DNA from: JANRKN01 sp033763435
GTDB lineage: Bacteria > Planctomycetota > Phycisphaerae > Phycisphaerales > UBA1924
Assembly (NCBI GenBank): GCA_033763435.1
Contig: JANRKN010000002.1
Coordinates: 1-47,279 of the forward strand
Direction: 5' to 3'
DNA: 47,279 nt
Part shown: one piece after another, positions 8,570-17,125 of the stretch
How the letters are laid out: the number at the start of each line of letters is the position of its first letter
Position numbering within the stretch: position 1 is the first letter of the stretch
Made by a program: the position numbers and the translations under genes
Notes under the pieces: generated by a model
What the model was told of the DNA's origin: nothing
The model's database searches: none
What the model saw: the letters and a program-made list of their open reading frames with translations, nothing else

Positions 8570-10411
8570 ATGCTGCTTCGGACTCACATGTGCGGTGAAC
8601 TTCGCGAGGCCCACGTCGGACAGACCGTCCGGCTCAATGGGTGGGTGAACTCTTACCGGGGCCACGGCACGGGGCTGGTGTTCATTGACGTCCGCGACCG
8701 CTCCGGCATCTCGCAGCTTGTCTTCGATCGCGAGTCGATCGCGGCGGAGGCGGTGGAGCAGGCGGACCGGCTGCGGAACGAGGACGTGCTCGCGGCGGAG
8801 GGTGTGGTGCGGATCCGCGAGGGCGGGCCGAACCCGAAGCTGGCGACCGGTCAGGTCGAGGTGGTGGTGACGAAGCTTGAGGTGCTGAACAAGACGGACA
8901 ATCCGCCGTTCCTGCCTGAGGATCAGCCGTCGGGCGGCAAGCTGCCCAACGAGGAGCTGCGGCTGAAGCATCGCTATCTGGACCTGCGTCGGCCGACGAT
9001 GCAGAAGATCCTCGCGACGCGGCACCGCGTGTATCAGTCAACGCGGCGGTACTTCGACGAGAACGGGTTCCTGGAGATCGAGACGCCGATCCTGTACAAG
9101 TCGACGCCCGAGGGCGCGCGCGAGTTTCTGGTGCCGAACCGTCACTCGGCGGGGTCGTGGTACGCGCTGCCTCAGAGCCCGCAGCTGTTCAAGCAGATTC
9201 TGATGGTGTCGGGGTGTGATCGGTACATGCAGATCTGCCGGTGCTTCCGGGATGAGGACCCGCGTGCGGACCGTCAGGCGGAGTTCACGCAGATCGACTT
9301 GGAGATGTCGTTCGTCCGGCGTGAGCAGGTGATGACGATGATGGAGGGGTTTGTTCGTCGCCTGTGGAAGGAAGTCGCGGGGTACGACGTGCCGGCGATT
9401 CCGCGGATGAGCTATCGCGAGGCGATGGAGGACTACGGCATTGACCGGCCGGACACGCGGTATGACCTGAAGATCCGGGACATTTCGGAGATCGCGGCGC
9501 GTTCGGACGTGGGGTTCTTCAAGGACGCGCTGGCGCAGGGGGCGGACCGGCCCAAGTTCAACTCGCGGCGCGGCGTGGTGAAGGCGATCCGCGTGCCGGG
9601 GGGCGCGGAGAAGCTCACACGCAAGATGACGGACGGGTACAACGAGTTTGTGCGTTCGTTCGGCGCGGGCGGGTGCGCGGTGGTGAAGGTGAACGCGCAG
9701 GGCGGGTTTGAGACGGGCATCGCGAAGCTGCTGGAGTCGGTGCGCGCGGACCTGACGCGCGAGCTGGGCCTGCAGGCGGGCGACACGGTGCTGTTCGTGG
9801 CGGATCTGTATGGGCCGTGCACGAAGTCGATGGGTGAGCTGCGGCAGAAGGTTGCGCGCGACATGGGCGTGGTGCCCAAGCCGGGCGCGGAGGGCGGGCC
9901 CTGGAACTTCCTGATCGTGGTCGACTTCCCGATGTTCGAGCGGGACAAGGAATCGGGGCGGTGGATCGCGATGCACCATCCGTTCACGGCGCCGCGGGAT
10001 GACCAGGCGGCGGCGTTTGTCGCGGCGGATGTCAACGACGAGGTGACGATCGAGTCGATCGTGTCGGCGGGGTACGACATCGTGCTGAACGGTCAGGAGA
10101 TCGCGGGCGGGAGCGTCCGCATCCACGACCGGGCGGTGCAGTCGAAGGTGTTCCAGCTGCTGGGGCTGACGCCCGAGCAGGCGAAGGAGAAGTTCAGCTT
10201 CCTGCTGGAGGCGCTGTCGTACGGCGCGCCGCCGCACGCGGGCATTGCGTTCGGCCTGGACCGGCTGGTCATGAACTTCGTCGGGACGGACAACATCCGC
10301 GACGTGATCGCGTTCCCCAAGACGCAGATCGGTTCGGACCTGATGACGGGGGCGCCGTCGCGGGTGACGGAGGAGCAGCTCAAGGAGCTGTACGTCAAGA
10401 ACCTGGTGTGA
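8570..10411 (+). CDS. aspS: Aspartyl-tRNA synthetase
   Basis: 613 residues from the ATG at 8570, which gives the usual bacterial N-terminus MLLRTHMCGEL; an in-frame ATG lies at 8543. Domain order is that of the bacterial enzyme. The OB-fold anticodon-binding domain (LNGWVNSYRGHGTGLVFIDV) covers about 1-115. The class II core follows, with motif 2 at CRCFRDEDPRADRQAEFTQ. The bacterial GAD insertion lies around 285-425, and motif 3 is at GIAFGLDRLVM near the C-terminus. The protein charges tRNA-Asp with aspartate in the cytoplasm. Whether it also charges tRNA-Asn cannot be said without a structure-based alignment. A strong terminator follows at 10444-10476. Confidence 0.97.
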   Translation: MLLRTHMCGELREAHVGQTVRLNGWVNSYRGHGTGLVFIDVRDRSGISQLVFDRESIAAEAVEQADRLRNEDVLAAEGVVRIREGGPNPKLATGQVEVVVTKLEVLNKTDNPPFLPEDQPSGGKLPNEELRLKHRYLDLRRPTMQKILATRHRVYQSTRRYFDENGFLEIETPILYKSTPEGAREFLVPNRHSAGSWYALPQSPQLFKQILMVSGCDRYMQICRCFRDEDPRADRQAEFTQIDLEMSFVRREQVMTMMEGFVRRLWKEVAGYDVPAIPRMSYREAMEDYGIDRPDTRYDLKIRDISEIAARSDVGFFKDALAQGADRPKFNSRRGVVKAIRVPGGAEKLTRKMTDGYNEFVRSFGAGGCAVVKVNAQGGFETGIAKLLESVRADLTRELGLQAGDTVLFVADLYGPCTKSMGELRQKVARDMGVVPKPGAEGGPWNFLIVVDFPMFERDKESGRWIAMHHPFTAPRDDQAAAFVAADVNDEVTIESIVSAGYDIVLNGQEIAGGSVRIHDRAVQSKVFQLLGLTPEQAKEKFSFLLEALSYGAPPHAGIAFGLDRLVMNFVGTDNIRDVIAFPKTQIGSDLMTGAPSRVTEEQLKELYVKNLV

Positions 10412-10443
10412 GCGGGCGGGGCGGAGTGGACGAAGAACACGAC

Positions 10444-10476
10444 TTCCCCGGGGCGATCAGGCCCCGGGGAATTTTT
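10444..10476 (+). terminator. Terminator of aspS, overlapping the end of the convergent gene
   Basis: TTCCCCGGGGC (10444-10454) pairs perfectly with GCCCCGGGGAA (10461-10471), followed by TTTTT (10472-10476). The stop codon of the minus-strand symporter (10457-10459) lies in the hairpin loop, so the 3' arm is inside the symporter's last codons. Confidence 0.85.
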
Positions 10477-11872
10477 CGCGCGTCGCCTCTTCGCTCAGCA
10501 CCTGGCCCTCGCTCGAGCCCACGATGCACGCGGCGAGGGCGTCGCCCGTGACGTTGACGGCGGTGCGGCACATGTTGAGGATGCGGTCGACGCCCGCGAT
10601 GATCGCGATGCCTTCGGCGGGGACGCCGATGGACTGCAGCACGACAACGAGCAGCACGAGCCCGGCGCCCGGGATGCCGGGGGTGCCGATGGCGGCGAGG
10701 GTGGAGGTGATGACGATGGTGACCTGCTGGCTGAGGGAGAGCTCGACGCCGAAGAGGTGGGCGAGGAAGACGGCGCTGATGGCCTGATAGAGGGCGGTGC
10801 CGTCCATGTTGACGGTGGCGCCCAGGGGGCAGACGAAGCTGGTGATCTCGTCGCTGACGCCAAGGCGCTCGCGGCAGCACTGCATGGTGACGGGGAGCGT
10901 CGCGTTGGAGCTGCTGGTGCTGAAGGCGAAGATCTGCGCGGGATAGAAGCCCTTGAAGAAGCGGCGGAGCGGATAGCGGCTCAGCACCTTGAGGCAGGCG
11001 GGGTAGAGGATGAGCAGGATGCAGAGATAGCCCGCGATGCAGACGAGGCAGTAGAGGCCAAGTGCCTTGAGGACGTCGAGGCCGACGGTCGCGGCAACGG
11101 AGGCCAGGAGCGCGAAGACGGCGTAGGGCGCCAGGCGCGTGACCCAGTGGATCAGGACCGTCAGCGCTTCGTTCATGCCCTCGCTGAAGGCGATGACGGG
11201 CGCGGAACGCTCGCGCGGGATGACGGTGAGGGCCGCACCGATGAGGACGGCGGCGGTGACGACCTGGAGCATCTCGGCCTTGGCCATGGCCTCGAAGGGA
11301 TTGATGGGGACGAGGCCCAGGAGGTAGTCGAAGAGGCCGAGCTCGACGCCTTGGGCGGAGTTGATGCGTGTGGAGGCGGCGCCAGCGTTCTGGGCGAGGA
11401 GCTGGTCGCGGGTGGATTCGGCGACGACGGACCAGGGCGCGATGGTGTTGACGAGGACGAGGCCGATGATGATGGCGGTGACGGTGGTGAAGAGGAAGAG
11501 GCCCATCGTCTTGGCGCCGATGCGTCCGAGCTTGCGGACGTCGCCGAGGGAGGCGACGCCTGGGATAAGGCTGAAGAGGACGATGGGGACGGCGACGAAG
11601 CGCAGGAGGTTGATGAAGAGCTGGCCGACGGTGGCGTTGGCCTCGATGATCCAGCGGACGGTGGCAGCGGCGAAGCCCGCGGCGTCGTTGGCGGGCGCGG
11701 CCTTGTGGGCGAGAAAGGCGCGTGCGTCCTGTACGCCCAGCTCAGCCCACGCGGCGGGCGTCCAGAAGACGTTGAGCGCCATGCCTACGGCCACGCCGAG
11801 CGTCATGCCGATGAGGACCTTGGTCGGGAGGGACCAGCCTTGTTTCTTCGCGGGATTCGGTGCGTCAGTCAC
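10457..11872 (-). CDS. Dicarboxylate/glutamate:cation symporter (DAACS family)
   Basis: 471 residues with about eight membrane spans and two re-entrant hairpins, as in GltP/DctA/Glt(Ph). Visible landmarks are FSTSSSNATLPVTM (first re-entrant loop, the Ser-rich motif), CPLGATVNMDGTALYQ (the TM7 NMDGT motif that coordinates cation) and GIPGAGLVLLVVVL (second hairpin). The final transport helix carries GVDRILNMCRTAVNVTGD, with the Asp and Arg that set acidic-substrate specificity. It would import glutamate, aspartate or C4-dicarboxylates with sodium or protons across the inner membrane. A loop of about 60 residues after TM1 is predicted periplasmic and longer than usual. It is divergent from rseP and convergent with aspS. 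Confidence 0.93.
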   Translation of the reverse strand: MTDAPNPAKKQGWSLPTKVLIGMTLGVAVGMALNVFWTPAAWAELGVQDARAFLAHKAAPANDAAGFAAATVRWIIEANATVGQLFINLLRFVAVPIVLFSLIPGVASLGDVRKLGRIGAKTMGLFLFTTVTAIIIGLVLVNTIAPWSVVAESTRDQLLAQNAGAASTRINSAQGVELGLFDYLLGLVPINPFEAMAKAEMLQVVTAAVLIGAALTVIPRERSAPVIAFSEGMNEALTVLIHWVTRLAPYAVFALLASVAATVGLDVLKALGLYCLVCIAGYLCILLILYPACLKVLSRYPLRRFFKGFYPAQIFAFSTSSSNATLPVTMQCCRERLGVSDEITSFVCPLGATVNMDGTALYQAISAVFLAHLFGVELSLSQQVTIVITSTLAAIGTPGIPGAGLVLLVVVLQSIGVPAEGIAIIAGVDRILNMCRTAVNVTGDALAACIVGSSEGQVLSEEATREKFPGA

Positions 11873-11976
11873 GGGGCAGAGCGTACCACAAGCGGCGGCG
11901 GGCGTGGCGGGCCGGGCGTCCGTACCCTGTCGGCGGGCTTTGGCCCATCCGATGCGGGCGGCGGACCGAAGTGCTC

Positions 11977-12052
11977 ATGAACGACGGGCCGCTCAATCCC
12001 GCGACACAAGAAGCTGATTCCCCCGAGGCTGACTCCCCCCGAGGCTTACTCC
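11977..12052 (+). other. Possible in-frame N-terminal extension of rseP broken by a C6 tract
   Basis: An ATG at 11977 opens a frame reading MNDGPLNPATQEADSPEADSP. The DNA contains an imperfect repeat, with T followed by C5 at 12020-12024 and T followed by C6 at 12035-12040. If the second tract had five C like the first, the frame would run EADSPEAYSMDGLL straight into RseP. As given, the two frames are off by one base at the homopolymer. Confidence 0.4.
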
Positions 12053-14176
12053 ATGGATGGATTGCTTTCGCTGTTCTCGAGCCTTCCCGACCTCGCGCTG
12101 GTGGTGCTTGGGTTCTGTCTGATCGTGGTGATCCACGAGCTGGGGCATTTCTTGGCCGCGAGGTGGGCGGGGATTCGGGTGCTGGCGTTCGCGGTGGGCT
12201 TCGGGCCGGCGATCGTGAGCTATCGGAAGGGGCTGGGCGTTCGGCGCGGGTCGAGCGACGCGGAGTATCGCGAGATGCTCGCGCGTGCGAAGGCGGAGCG
12301 GCTGCCGGGCGTGAGCCCGACGGAGTATCGGCTGAACTGGATCCCCGCGGGCGGGTACGTGAAGATGCTGGGGCAGGAGGATCTGAACCCCAACGCGGTG
12401 TCGGCGGCGGCCGACTCGTATCAGCGCTGCGTGCCTTGGAAGCGCATGGTGGTGATCTCGGCGGGCGTGGTGATGAACCTGATCACGGCGGCGATGATGT
12501 TCGTCGCGGTGTTCATGATCGGGCTGAGGACCGAGCCCGCGAAGGTGGGGTTGGTGAGGCCCGGGTCGCCCGCGAGCGAGGCGGTCGCGCTGAACGCGGC
12601 CTCGCTGGGCGTGGCCGAGCCGGGGCTCAAGCCCGGGGATGAGATCCGCGCGATCAACGGCGAGGGTGCGAACTCGTTCAACGACCTGACGCTGGCGACG
12701 GCGATGTCGGAGCGCGGGGAGGCGGTGCGGCTCGTGATTCAGCGGCCGGGCCTCGCGTCGGCGCTGGAGTTTGCGATCGTGCCGGAGGTCGGTCAGCTCA
12801 CGGGGTTGCTGGAGCTGGGGGTGGAGCCGGCGCGTTCGGCGCAGTTGCCCAAGGCGCGCAGCCCGCGCGATGCAGCCGAGTGGGAGAAGGTGTTCGAGCG
12901 GTTCGGATTGATCGGCGTCAAGCCCGGCATGACGCTCACCCAGGCGGGCGCGGCGGGCGAGGTGCGGTCGGCGGCGGACCTGGTCGCTGCGGCACGCGCC
13001 AGCAACGGCACGCCCGTGCGCGCGACCTTCCGCGATGGCTCGGGCGCGACCGCCACGGCCGAGATTCAGCCCCGGGCGCAATTGCAGCTTGCGCTGCTGG
13101 CCGAGGGTGCTGAGGGCGCGCCCGTGCGCGTCGTCGAGCATCTGCTGGGCCTTGTGCCCGTGATGCGGATCGAGGAAGCCGGCGACGGGGCCCTCGCGCA
13201 GGGGCTCAAGTCCGGCGATGTGTTCGTGCGGATCGGCGCGGTGGAGTTCCCGTCGCTCGCGGCGGGCATCCGCGAGATCCGGGCGCACGCGGGCAAGGCG
13301 CTGACGGTCGCGGTGGCGCGCGAGGGCAAGGTCGAGGTGCTTGCGGTGCGTGTCAGCCGCGAGGGAACGATCGGCTTTGCGCCGGGCGACACGGCCGAGG
13401 GCTCGGCGCTGCTCTCGGCGCCCGTGCGCACGGTGCGGGAGATCCGCGAGGGGTCCAAGCCCGGGCCGACGGCGGCGGCGGCGCTCAGCGTTCGCCCCGG
13501 GAGCGAGATTGTGCGGGTGGGTTCGACGACGGTGAGCTCGTTCCCATCGCTGCGCACGGCGCTGCGCGACGCGACGGCCGAGGCGTGCCGGACGGGCTCG
13601 GGCGCGAATGTCACGCTCACGCTGCGGGCGCCGACGCTGGATGGCGCGGAGGCGCTGGAACAGGCGGTGGAATGGCCGCTCAGCGCTGCGGACGTGAAGG
13701 CGCTGCACGCGCTGGGGTGGGAGTTGCCGTTCTCTGCCGCGATCTTCGAGACTGAGCAGGCGCTGCTGAAGGCTTCGGGTCCGGTCGCGGCGATGAGCCT
13801 CGGGCTGCACGAGACCAAGCGTGTAATGCTGAGCACGTACATGACGTTTGTGCGGCTGTTCCAGGGGACGGTGAAGGTCGAGCACCTCAAGGGGCCGGTG
13901 GGCATCGTGCACGTGGGGACGATTCTCGCGGACCGGGGGCTGGTGTGGCTGCTGTTCTTTATGGCGCTGATCTCGGTGAACTTGGCCGTGATCAACTTTC
14001 TGCCGCTGCCGATAGTGGATGGTGGGCAGTTTCTGTTCCTGCTGTGGGAGCAGGTGCGGGGCCGGCCCGTGCCGCTGGGGATTCAGAACGCGGTAACGTT
14101 GGCGGGGCTGGTGCTGATCGGGGCGATGTTCCTGCTGGTGACGTTCAACGACGTGCGGAACCTGCTGGGGCTGTGA
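12053..14176 (+). CDS. rseP: RseP-family site-2 zinc metalloprotease (M50B)
   Basis: 707 residues from the ATG at 12053. The active-site helix carries HELGH (28-32), and the second metal ligand, Asp656, sits in NFLPLPIVDGGQF near the C-terminus. Membrane spans occur at about 13-35, 138-160, 645-665 and 685-705. The usual YVKMLGQED segment follows the first span. The periplasmic part is about 480 residues, far longer than the E. coli protein's (whole length about 450). It shows at least two PDZ-like cores, around GLKPGDEIRAINGE and GLKSGDVFVRIGAVEFPSL, with further PDZ-like segments near VKPGMTL and VRPGSEIVRVGS. RseP enzymes cut membrane-embedded anti-sigma factors and signal-peptide remnants. 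The usual neighbours (uppS, cdsA, dxr, bamA) are absent. See the 5' extension entry for a possible earlier start at 11977. Confidence 0.92.
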   Translation: MDGLLSLFSSLPDLALVVLGFCLIVVIHELGHFLAARWAGIRVLAFAVGFGPAIVSYRKGLGVRRGSSDAEYREMLARAKAERLPGVSPTEYRLNWIPAGGYVKMLGQEDLNPNAVSAAADSYQRCVPWKRMVVISAGVVMNLITAAMMFVAVFMIGLRTEPAKVGLVRPGSPASEAVALNAASLGVAEPGLKPGDEIRAINGEGANSFNDLTLATAMSERGEAVRLVIQRPGLASALEFAIVPEVGQLTGLLELGVEPARSAQLPKARSPRDAAEWEKVFERFGLIGVKPGMTLTQAGAAGEVRSAADLVAAARASNGTPVRATFRDGSGATATAEIQPRAQLQLALLAEGAEGAPVRVVEHLLGLVPVMRIEEAGDGALAQGLKSGDVFVRIGAVEFPSLAAGIREIRAHAGKALTVAVAREGKVEVLAVRVSREGTIGFAPGDTAEGSALLSAPVRTVREIREGSKPGPTAAAALSVRPGSEIVRVGSTTVSSFPSLRTALRDATAEACRTGSGANVTLTLRAPTLDGAEALEQAVEWPLSAADVKALHALGWELPFSAAIFETEQALLKASGPVAAMSLGLHETKRVMLSTYMTFVRLFQGTVKVEHLKGPVGIVHVGTILADRGLVWLLFFMALISVNLAVINFLPLPIVDGGQFLFLLWEQVRGRPVPLGIQNAVTLAGLVLIGAMFLLVTFNDVRNLLGL

Positions 14177-14473
14177 GGCGGGTCGTGATCACGCGCTGCT
14201 TGTGATGCATGACGAAATCGCACCCGGGTTGAGGCCCGGCGATCGGCACAGGTTTGCCCTGTGCGGGCGGTGACGCGCGCCCCCCGGAGTGGGCGGTACT
14301 GGGGTGGCATGCTGTGCCTGAACCGGGGTGGGGCCGCTTCGGGGACGGGGAAACCCGAAGGGTGTTGTTGTCCAAGCCGAAATTCGGACTGCAGTGGCGT
14401 CGATGCAAGGCGACGAGCGCCCGGGGTCCGCGGGGACGTTGCGTGGGCGTGAGTTCATTGAACGGGAAGACTT
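14177..14473. other. Structured leader between rseP and the chemoreceptor gene
   Basis: No gene is supported here. The stretch holds several GC-rich stems: CCGGG/CCCGG at 14224-14239, GCACAGG/CCTGTGC at 14246-14264 with a 5-base loop, CTTCGGG/CCCGAAG at 14336-14360, and a CCGAA-A-TTCGG palindrome at about 14376-14386. None is followed by a convincing T tract, and none matches a riboswitch core that I could verify. Confidence 0.4.
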
Positions 14474-16270
14474 GTGAGCACCCACATGAGCAACCAGAAG
14501 CGATCGCTGGGACTGTCGGCCAAGATCATCGCGCTCTCCGTGGCGGTCGTTCTGGCCGTTGTGGCGGTGAACTACGTCATCTTCATGCGCTCGTACAAGA
14601 GCGACGCGGAAGAGGCGATGATGAAGAAGGCCGCGGCGTTTACGGCCGTGGCGGATGAGGCGAAGAACCACACCTCGCGCATGCACGCGGCGCACGCGAT
14701 CGACGCGGAGAAGCTGCTGGCCAAGGCGCTCGAGCACGTCGCCAAGGGCGGGAGCTATCGCGACACGGACTTCTACACGACGATTCCCGTCGTCGCGGGG
14801 TGGACGGCGGCCAAGGACGCGGCCAAGAAGGAGAACCTGGACTTCAAGGTTCCCGCCTTTGATGCTCGCAACAAGGACAACGCGCCCGAACCGGGCAGCT
14901 TCCGCGAGAAGCTGCTGCGCGACCTCACCAAGCAGGTCGAGAGCGGGGGCGAATCGTCGCTCGGGCGCATCGACCCCGACACCAACACCCTGCACTACAT
15001 GCGGGCGATCAAGCTCGACGAGAGCTGCATGATGTGCCACGGCGACCCGGCGAAGTACGACGTCCGCGACGCCAAGGGCAACTTCGACGGCAAGGACCCG
15101 CTGGGCTTCCCGATGGAGAGCTGGAAGCCGGGCGATATGCACGGCGCGTACGAGGTGGCGATGCCGCTGGCGCCGATGGACGCGCAGGTGGCTTCGTTCC
15201 TGACCAGCGGGCTGATGTTCACGGTGCCGCTGATCGTGGGCGCGTCGGTGGGGTTCGTGTTCCTGCTCCGCGGGCTGCTGGGCAAGCCTCTGAACAACCT
15301 CATCGCGGTCGTCAAGGACATCGCGACGGGCGACGGCGACCTGACCAAGCGCGTGAACATCCAGCGCGGGGACGAGATCGGGATGCTCGGGCACTGGTTC
15401 GACCTGTTCCTGGACAACCTGCACAAGATCATCCGCGAGGTGTCGGGCTCGACGCGTGAAGTGGCGAGCGCGGCGACGGAGATCGCCGCCAGCGCCGAGC
15501 AGATGGCGACCGGCATGGACCGTCAGACGCAGCAGACGACGCAGGTGTCGGCGGCGGTGGAGGAGCTGTCGTCGAGCGTGGGCGAGGTGAGCCGCAAGTC
15601 GGCCGACGCGAGCAACGCGTCGACCGAGGCGCGGCGTCAGGCCGACGAGGGCGGGCGGGTCGTCCGCGAGACGGTGGACGAGATCAACGCGATCGCGGAG
15701 GACGTGTCGCGGTCGGCGGGCGCGGTGTCGAGCCTGGGGGCCAAGAGCCAAGCGATCGGCGAGATCATCAAGGTGATCAACGACATCGCGGACCAGACGA
15801 ACCTGCTGGCGCTGAACGCGGCGATCGAGGCCGCGCGGGCCGGCGAGCACGGACGGGGCTTCGCGGTGGTCGCCGACGAGGTGCGCAAGCTGGCCGAGCG
15901 GACGACGACGGCGACCGAGGAGGTTGCCAAGAGCATCCGCGAGATCCAGACCGAGACCTCGCAGGCGGTGAGCATCATCGAGGCGGGCAAGGTCCGGGTG
16001 AGCAAGGGCGTGCAGCTGGCGGGCGCGGCGGGCGAGAGCCTCTCGAAGATCGTGGCCGGCAGCCAGATGGTCACACAGATGGTGGAGGGGATCGCCGCGG
16101 CGGCGGAAGAGCAGAGCGCCGCGAGCGAGCAGATCGCCAAGAGCGTGGAGCAGATCAACGCGGTGACGCGTGAGAGCAACCAGGGGGCCAGCCAGGCGGC
16201 AACGGCGGCGGCGGAGCTGAGCCGTCAGGCCGAAAAGCTGCAGGGGCTGGTCGGCCGGTTCAAGACCTGA
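14474..16270 (+). CDS. Methyl-accepting chemotaxis protein with c-type-heme (DUF3365/Tll0287-like) sensor
   Basis: 598 residues from the GTG at 14474 (GGGAAGA lies just upstream; an in-frame ATG is at 14486). Order: cytoplasmic start; TM1 about 15-37; periplasmic domain about 38-232; TM2 about 237-262; HAMP about 268-322; and a receptor signalling domain. The signalling hairpin is well conserved (DQTNLLALNAAIEAARAGE, then FAVVADEVRKLAERT). The periplasmic domain contains ESCMMCHGDP, a CXXCH heme-c attachment site (Cys185, Cys188, His189). Around it are DTDFYTTIPVV and PLGFPMESWKPGDMHGAYEVAMPL, features of the DUF3365 family, whose members bind heme c. It probably senses redox state or a small gas and signals through CheA/CheW. 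No other chemotaxis gene is nearby except fliM 15 kb away. The terminator at 16301-16340 ends the unit. Confidence 0.93.
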   Translation: MSTHMSNQKRSLGLSAKIIALSVAVVLAVVAVNYVIFMRSYKSDAEEAMMKKAAAFTAVADEAKNHTSRMHAAHAIDAEKLLAKALEHVAKGGSYRDTDFYTTIPVVAGWTAAKDAAKKENLDFKVPAFDARNKDNAPEPGSFREKLLRDLTKQVESGGESSLGRIDPDTNTLHYMRAIKLDESCMMCHGDPAKYDVRDAKGNFDGKDPLGFPMESWKPGDMHGAYEVAMPLAPMDAQVASFLTSGLMFTVPLIVGASVGFVFLLRGLLGKPLNNLIAVVKDIATGDGDLTKRVNIQRGDEIGMLGHWFDLFLDNLHKIIREVSGSTREVASAATEIAASAEQMATGMDRQTQQTTQVSAAVEELSSSVGEVSRKSADASNASTEARRQADEGGRVVRETVDEINAIAEDVSRSAGAVSSLGAKSQAIGEIIKVINDIADQTNLLALNAAIEAARAGEHGRGFAVVADEVRKLAERTTTATEEVAKSIREIQTETSQAVSIIEAGKVRVSKGVQLAGAAGESLSKIVAGSQMVTQMVEGIAAAAEEQSAASEQIAKSVEQINAVTRESNQGASQAATAAAELSRQAEKLQGLVGRFKT

Positions 16271-16300
16271 TCCGTCGCGAGATTCGGAAGACCCTCACAG

Positions 16301-16342
16301 CGCCCACGGCCCCGGAGTTTGCCGGGGCTGTGGGCGTTGTTG
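16301..16342 (+). terminator. Terminator of the chemoreceptor gene
   Basis: CGCCCACGGCCCCGG (16301-16315) pairs with CCGGGGCTGTGGGCG (16322-16336), 15 bp with one G-T wobble and a 6-base loop, followed by TTGTTG. It begins 30 bp after the stop codon. Confidence 0.8.
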
Positions 16343-16393
16343 CGCGCGGGGGATTCCGGCTGGATCCGCCCGGGGCGGCGGGGGGGTTCTACG

Positions 16394-17119
16394 ATGGGCG
16401 GCGTGTCGACCGACGTCGAATCCATCCCTTCCGGGCAAGCTCAGGCGCCCGCCACGGGGCCCGCTCCGAGCGAGCCGTCGCCCATGAGCGCCGAGGCGTC
16501 TGCGCCTCAGGCGTTCGCGCCCGCGCTGAGGGTCAAGCCTTCGCTGATGGACCGGGCCGATGCGTTCATTTCGCGGCTGAGCGCGAGGAACCACTTCTGG
16601 CAGCGGATCTGCTCGATGATCTGGCTGCCGTACGCGTTCCGCTCGGGCGTGCGGATGAGGCGCGTGGACGAGAACACGATCACCGCGGTGCTGCCGTTCC
16701 GGCGCTTTAACCGGAACTGGTACAACGCGATGGCGGGCGCGGCGCTGCTGGCGAACTCTGAGATCGCGGGTGGGATGTACGTCTTCGGCATCGCGGGGGG
16801 CGAGTACACGGTGGTGTGCAAGAGCCTGGAGTACAAGTTCCTGAGGCCCTGCTTTGGGCCTGCGGTGTACAAGATCACGCCGCGGGAGGACCTGCGGGCG
16901 CTGGTGGCGGCGCGGCAGGAGTTCAACATCACGCTCGATATGGACATCGTGCAGCAGTCGCTGCTGCCCGAGGGCGTGCGCAAGGGTGCTGAGAAGGTGC
17001 TGCCTCGCAATGTGGGCGAGAAGGTGGCGGGCAAGGAAAAGCGCGTGGGGCGGTGCGTCGCGGTGTTCCACGTGACGCCCAAGCTGCACCAGCAGTCCAA
17101 GGGCCGGAAGATCCGGTAA
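16394..17119 (+). CDS. DUF4442 hotdog-fold protein
   Basis: 241 residues from the ATG at 16394, downstream of a G-rich stretch. The first 60 residues are Pro/Ala/Ser-rich and probably disordered. The rest matches the DUF4442/PaaI-like hotdog pattern: a helix LPYAFRSGVRMRRVDENTIT, then LPFRRFNRNWYNAMAGAALLANSEIAGG (the conserved central helix with its N-W-x-x-x-M/H turn), and strands ending in KSLEYKFLRPCFGP. Hotdog proteins of this group are thought to act on acyl-CoA or acyl-carrier thioesters, but no function is established for DUF4442. The next gene starts 6 bp later on the same strand, so the two form an operon. The C-terminus is Lys-rich. Confidence 0.72.
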   Translation: MGGVSTDVESIPSGQAQAPATGPAPSEPSPMSAEASAPQAFAPALRVKPSLMDRADAFISRLSARNHFWQRICSMIWLPYAFRSGVRMRRVDENTITAVLPFRRFNRNWYNAMAGAALLANSEIAGGMYVFGIAGGEYTVVCKSLEYKFLRPCFGPAVYKITPREDLRALVAARQEFNITLDMDIVQQSLLPEGVRKGAEKVLPRNVGEKVAGKEKRVGRCVAVFHVTPKLHQQSKGRKIR

Positions 17120-17125
17120 GGCGCC

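Noticed and set aside
14246..14264. On the minus strand GCACAGGGCAAACC matches the opening of the c-di-GMP-I riboswitch.
   Set aside because: The match pairs with itself in a simple hairpin, the rest of the aptamer (GAAA tetraloop, GACGCAAAGC, receptor stem) is absent, and the strand is opposite to the chemoreceptor gene.
14281..14325. TGGCATG...TGCC before the chemoreceptor considered as a sigma-54 promoter.
   Set aside because: The GG and GC dinucleotides are 8 bases apart; the sigma-54 site needs 10.
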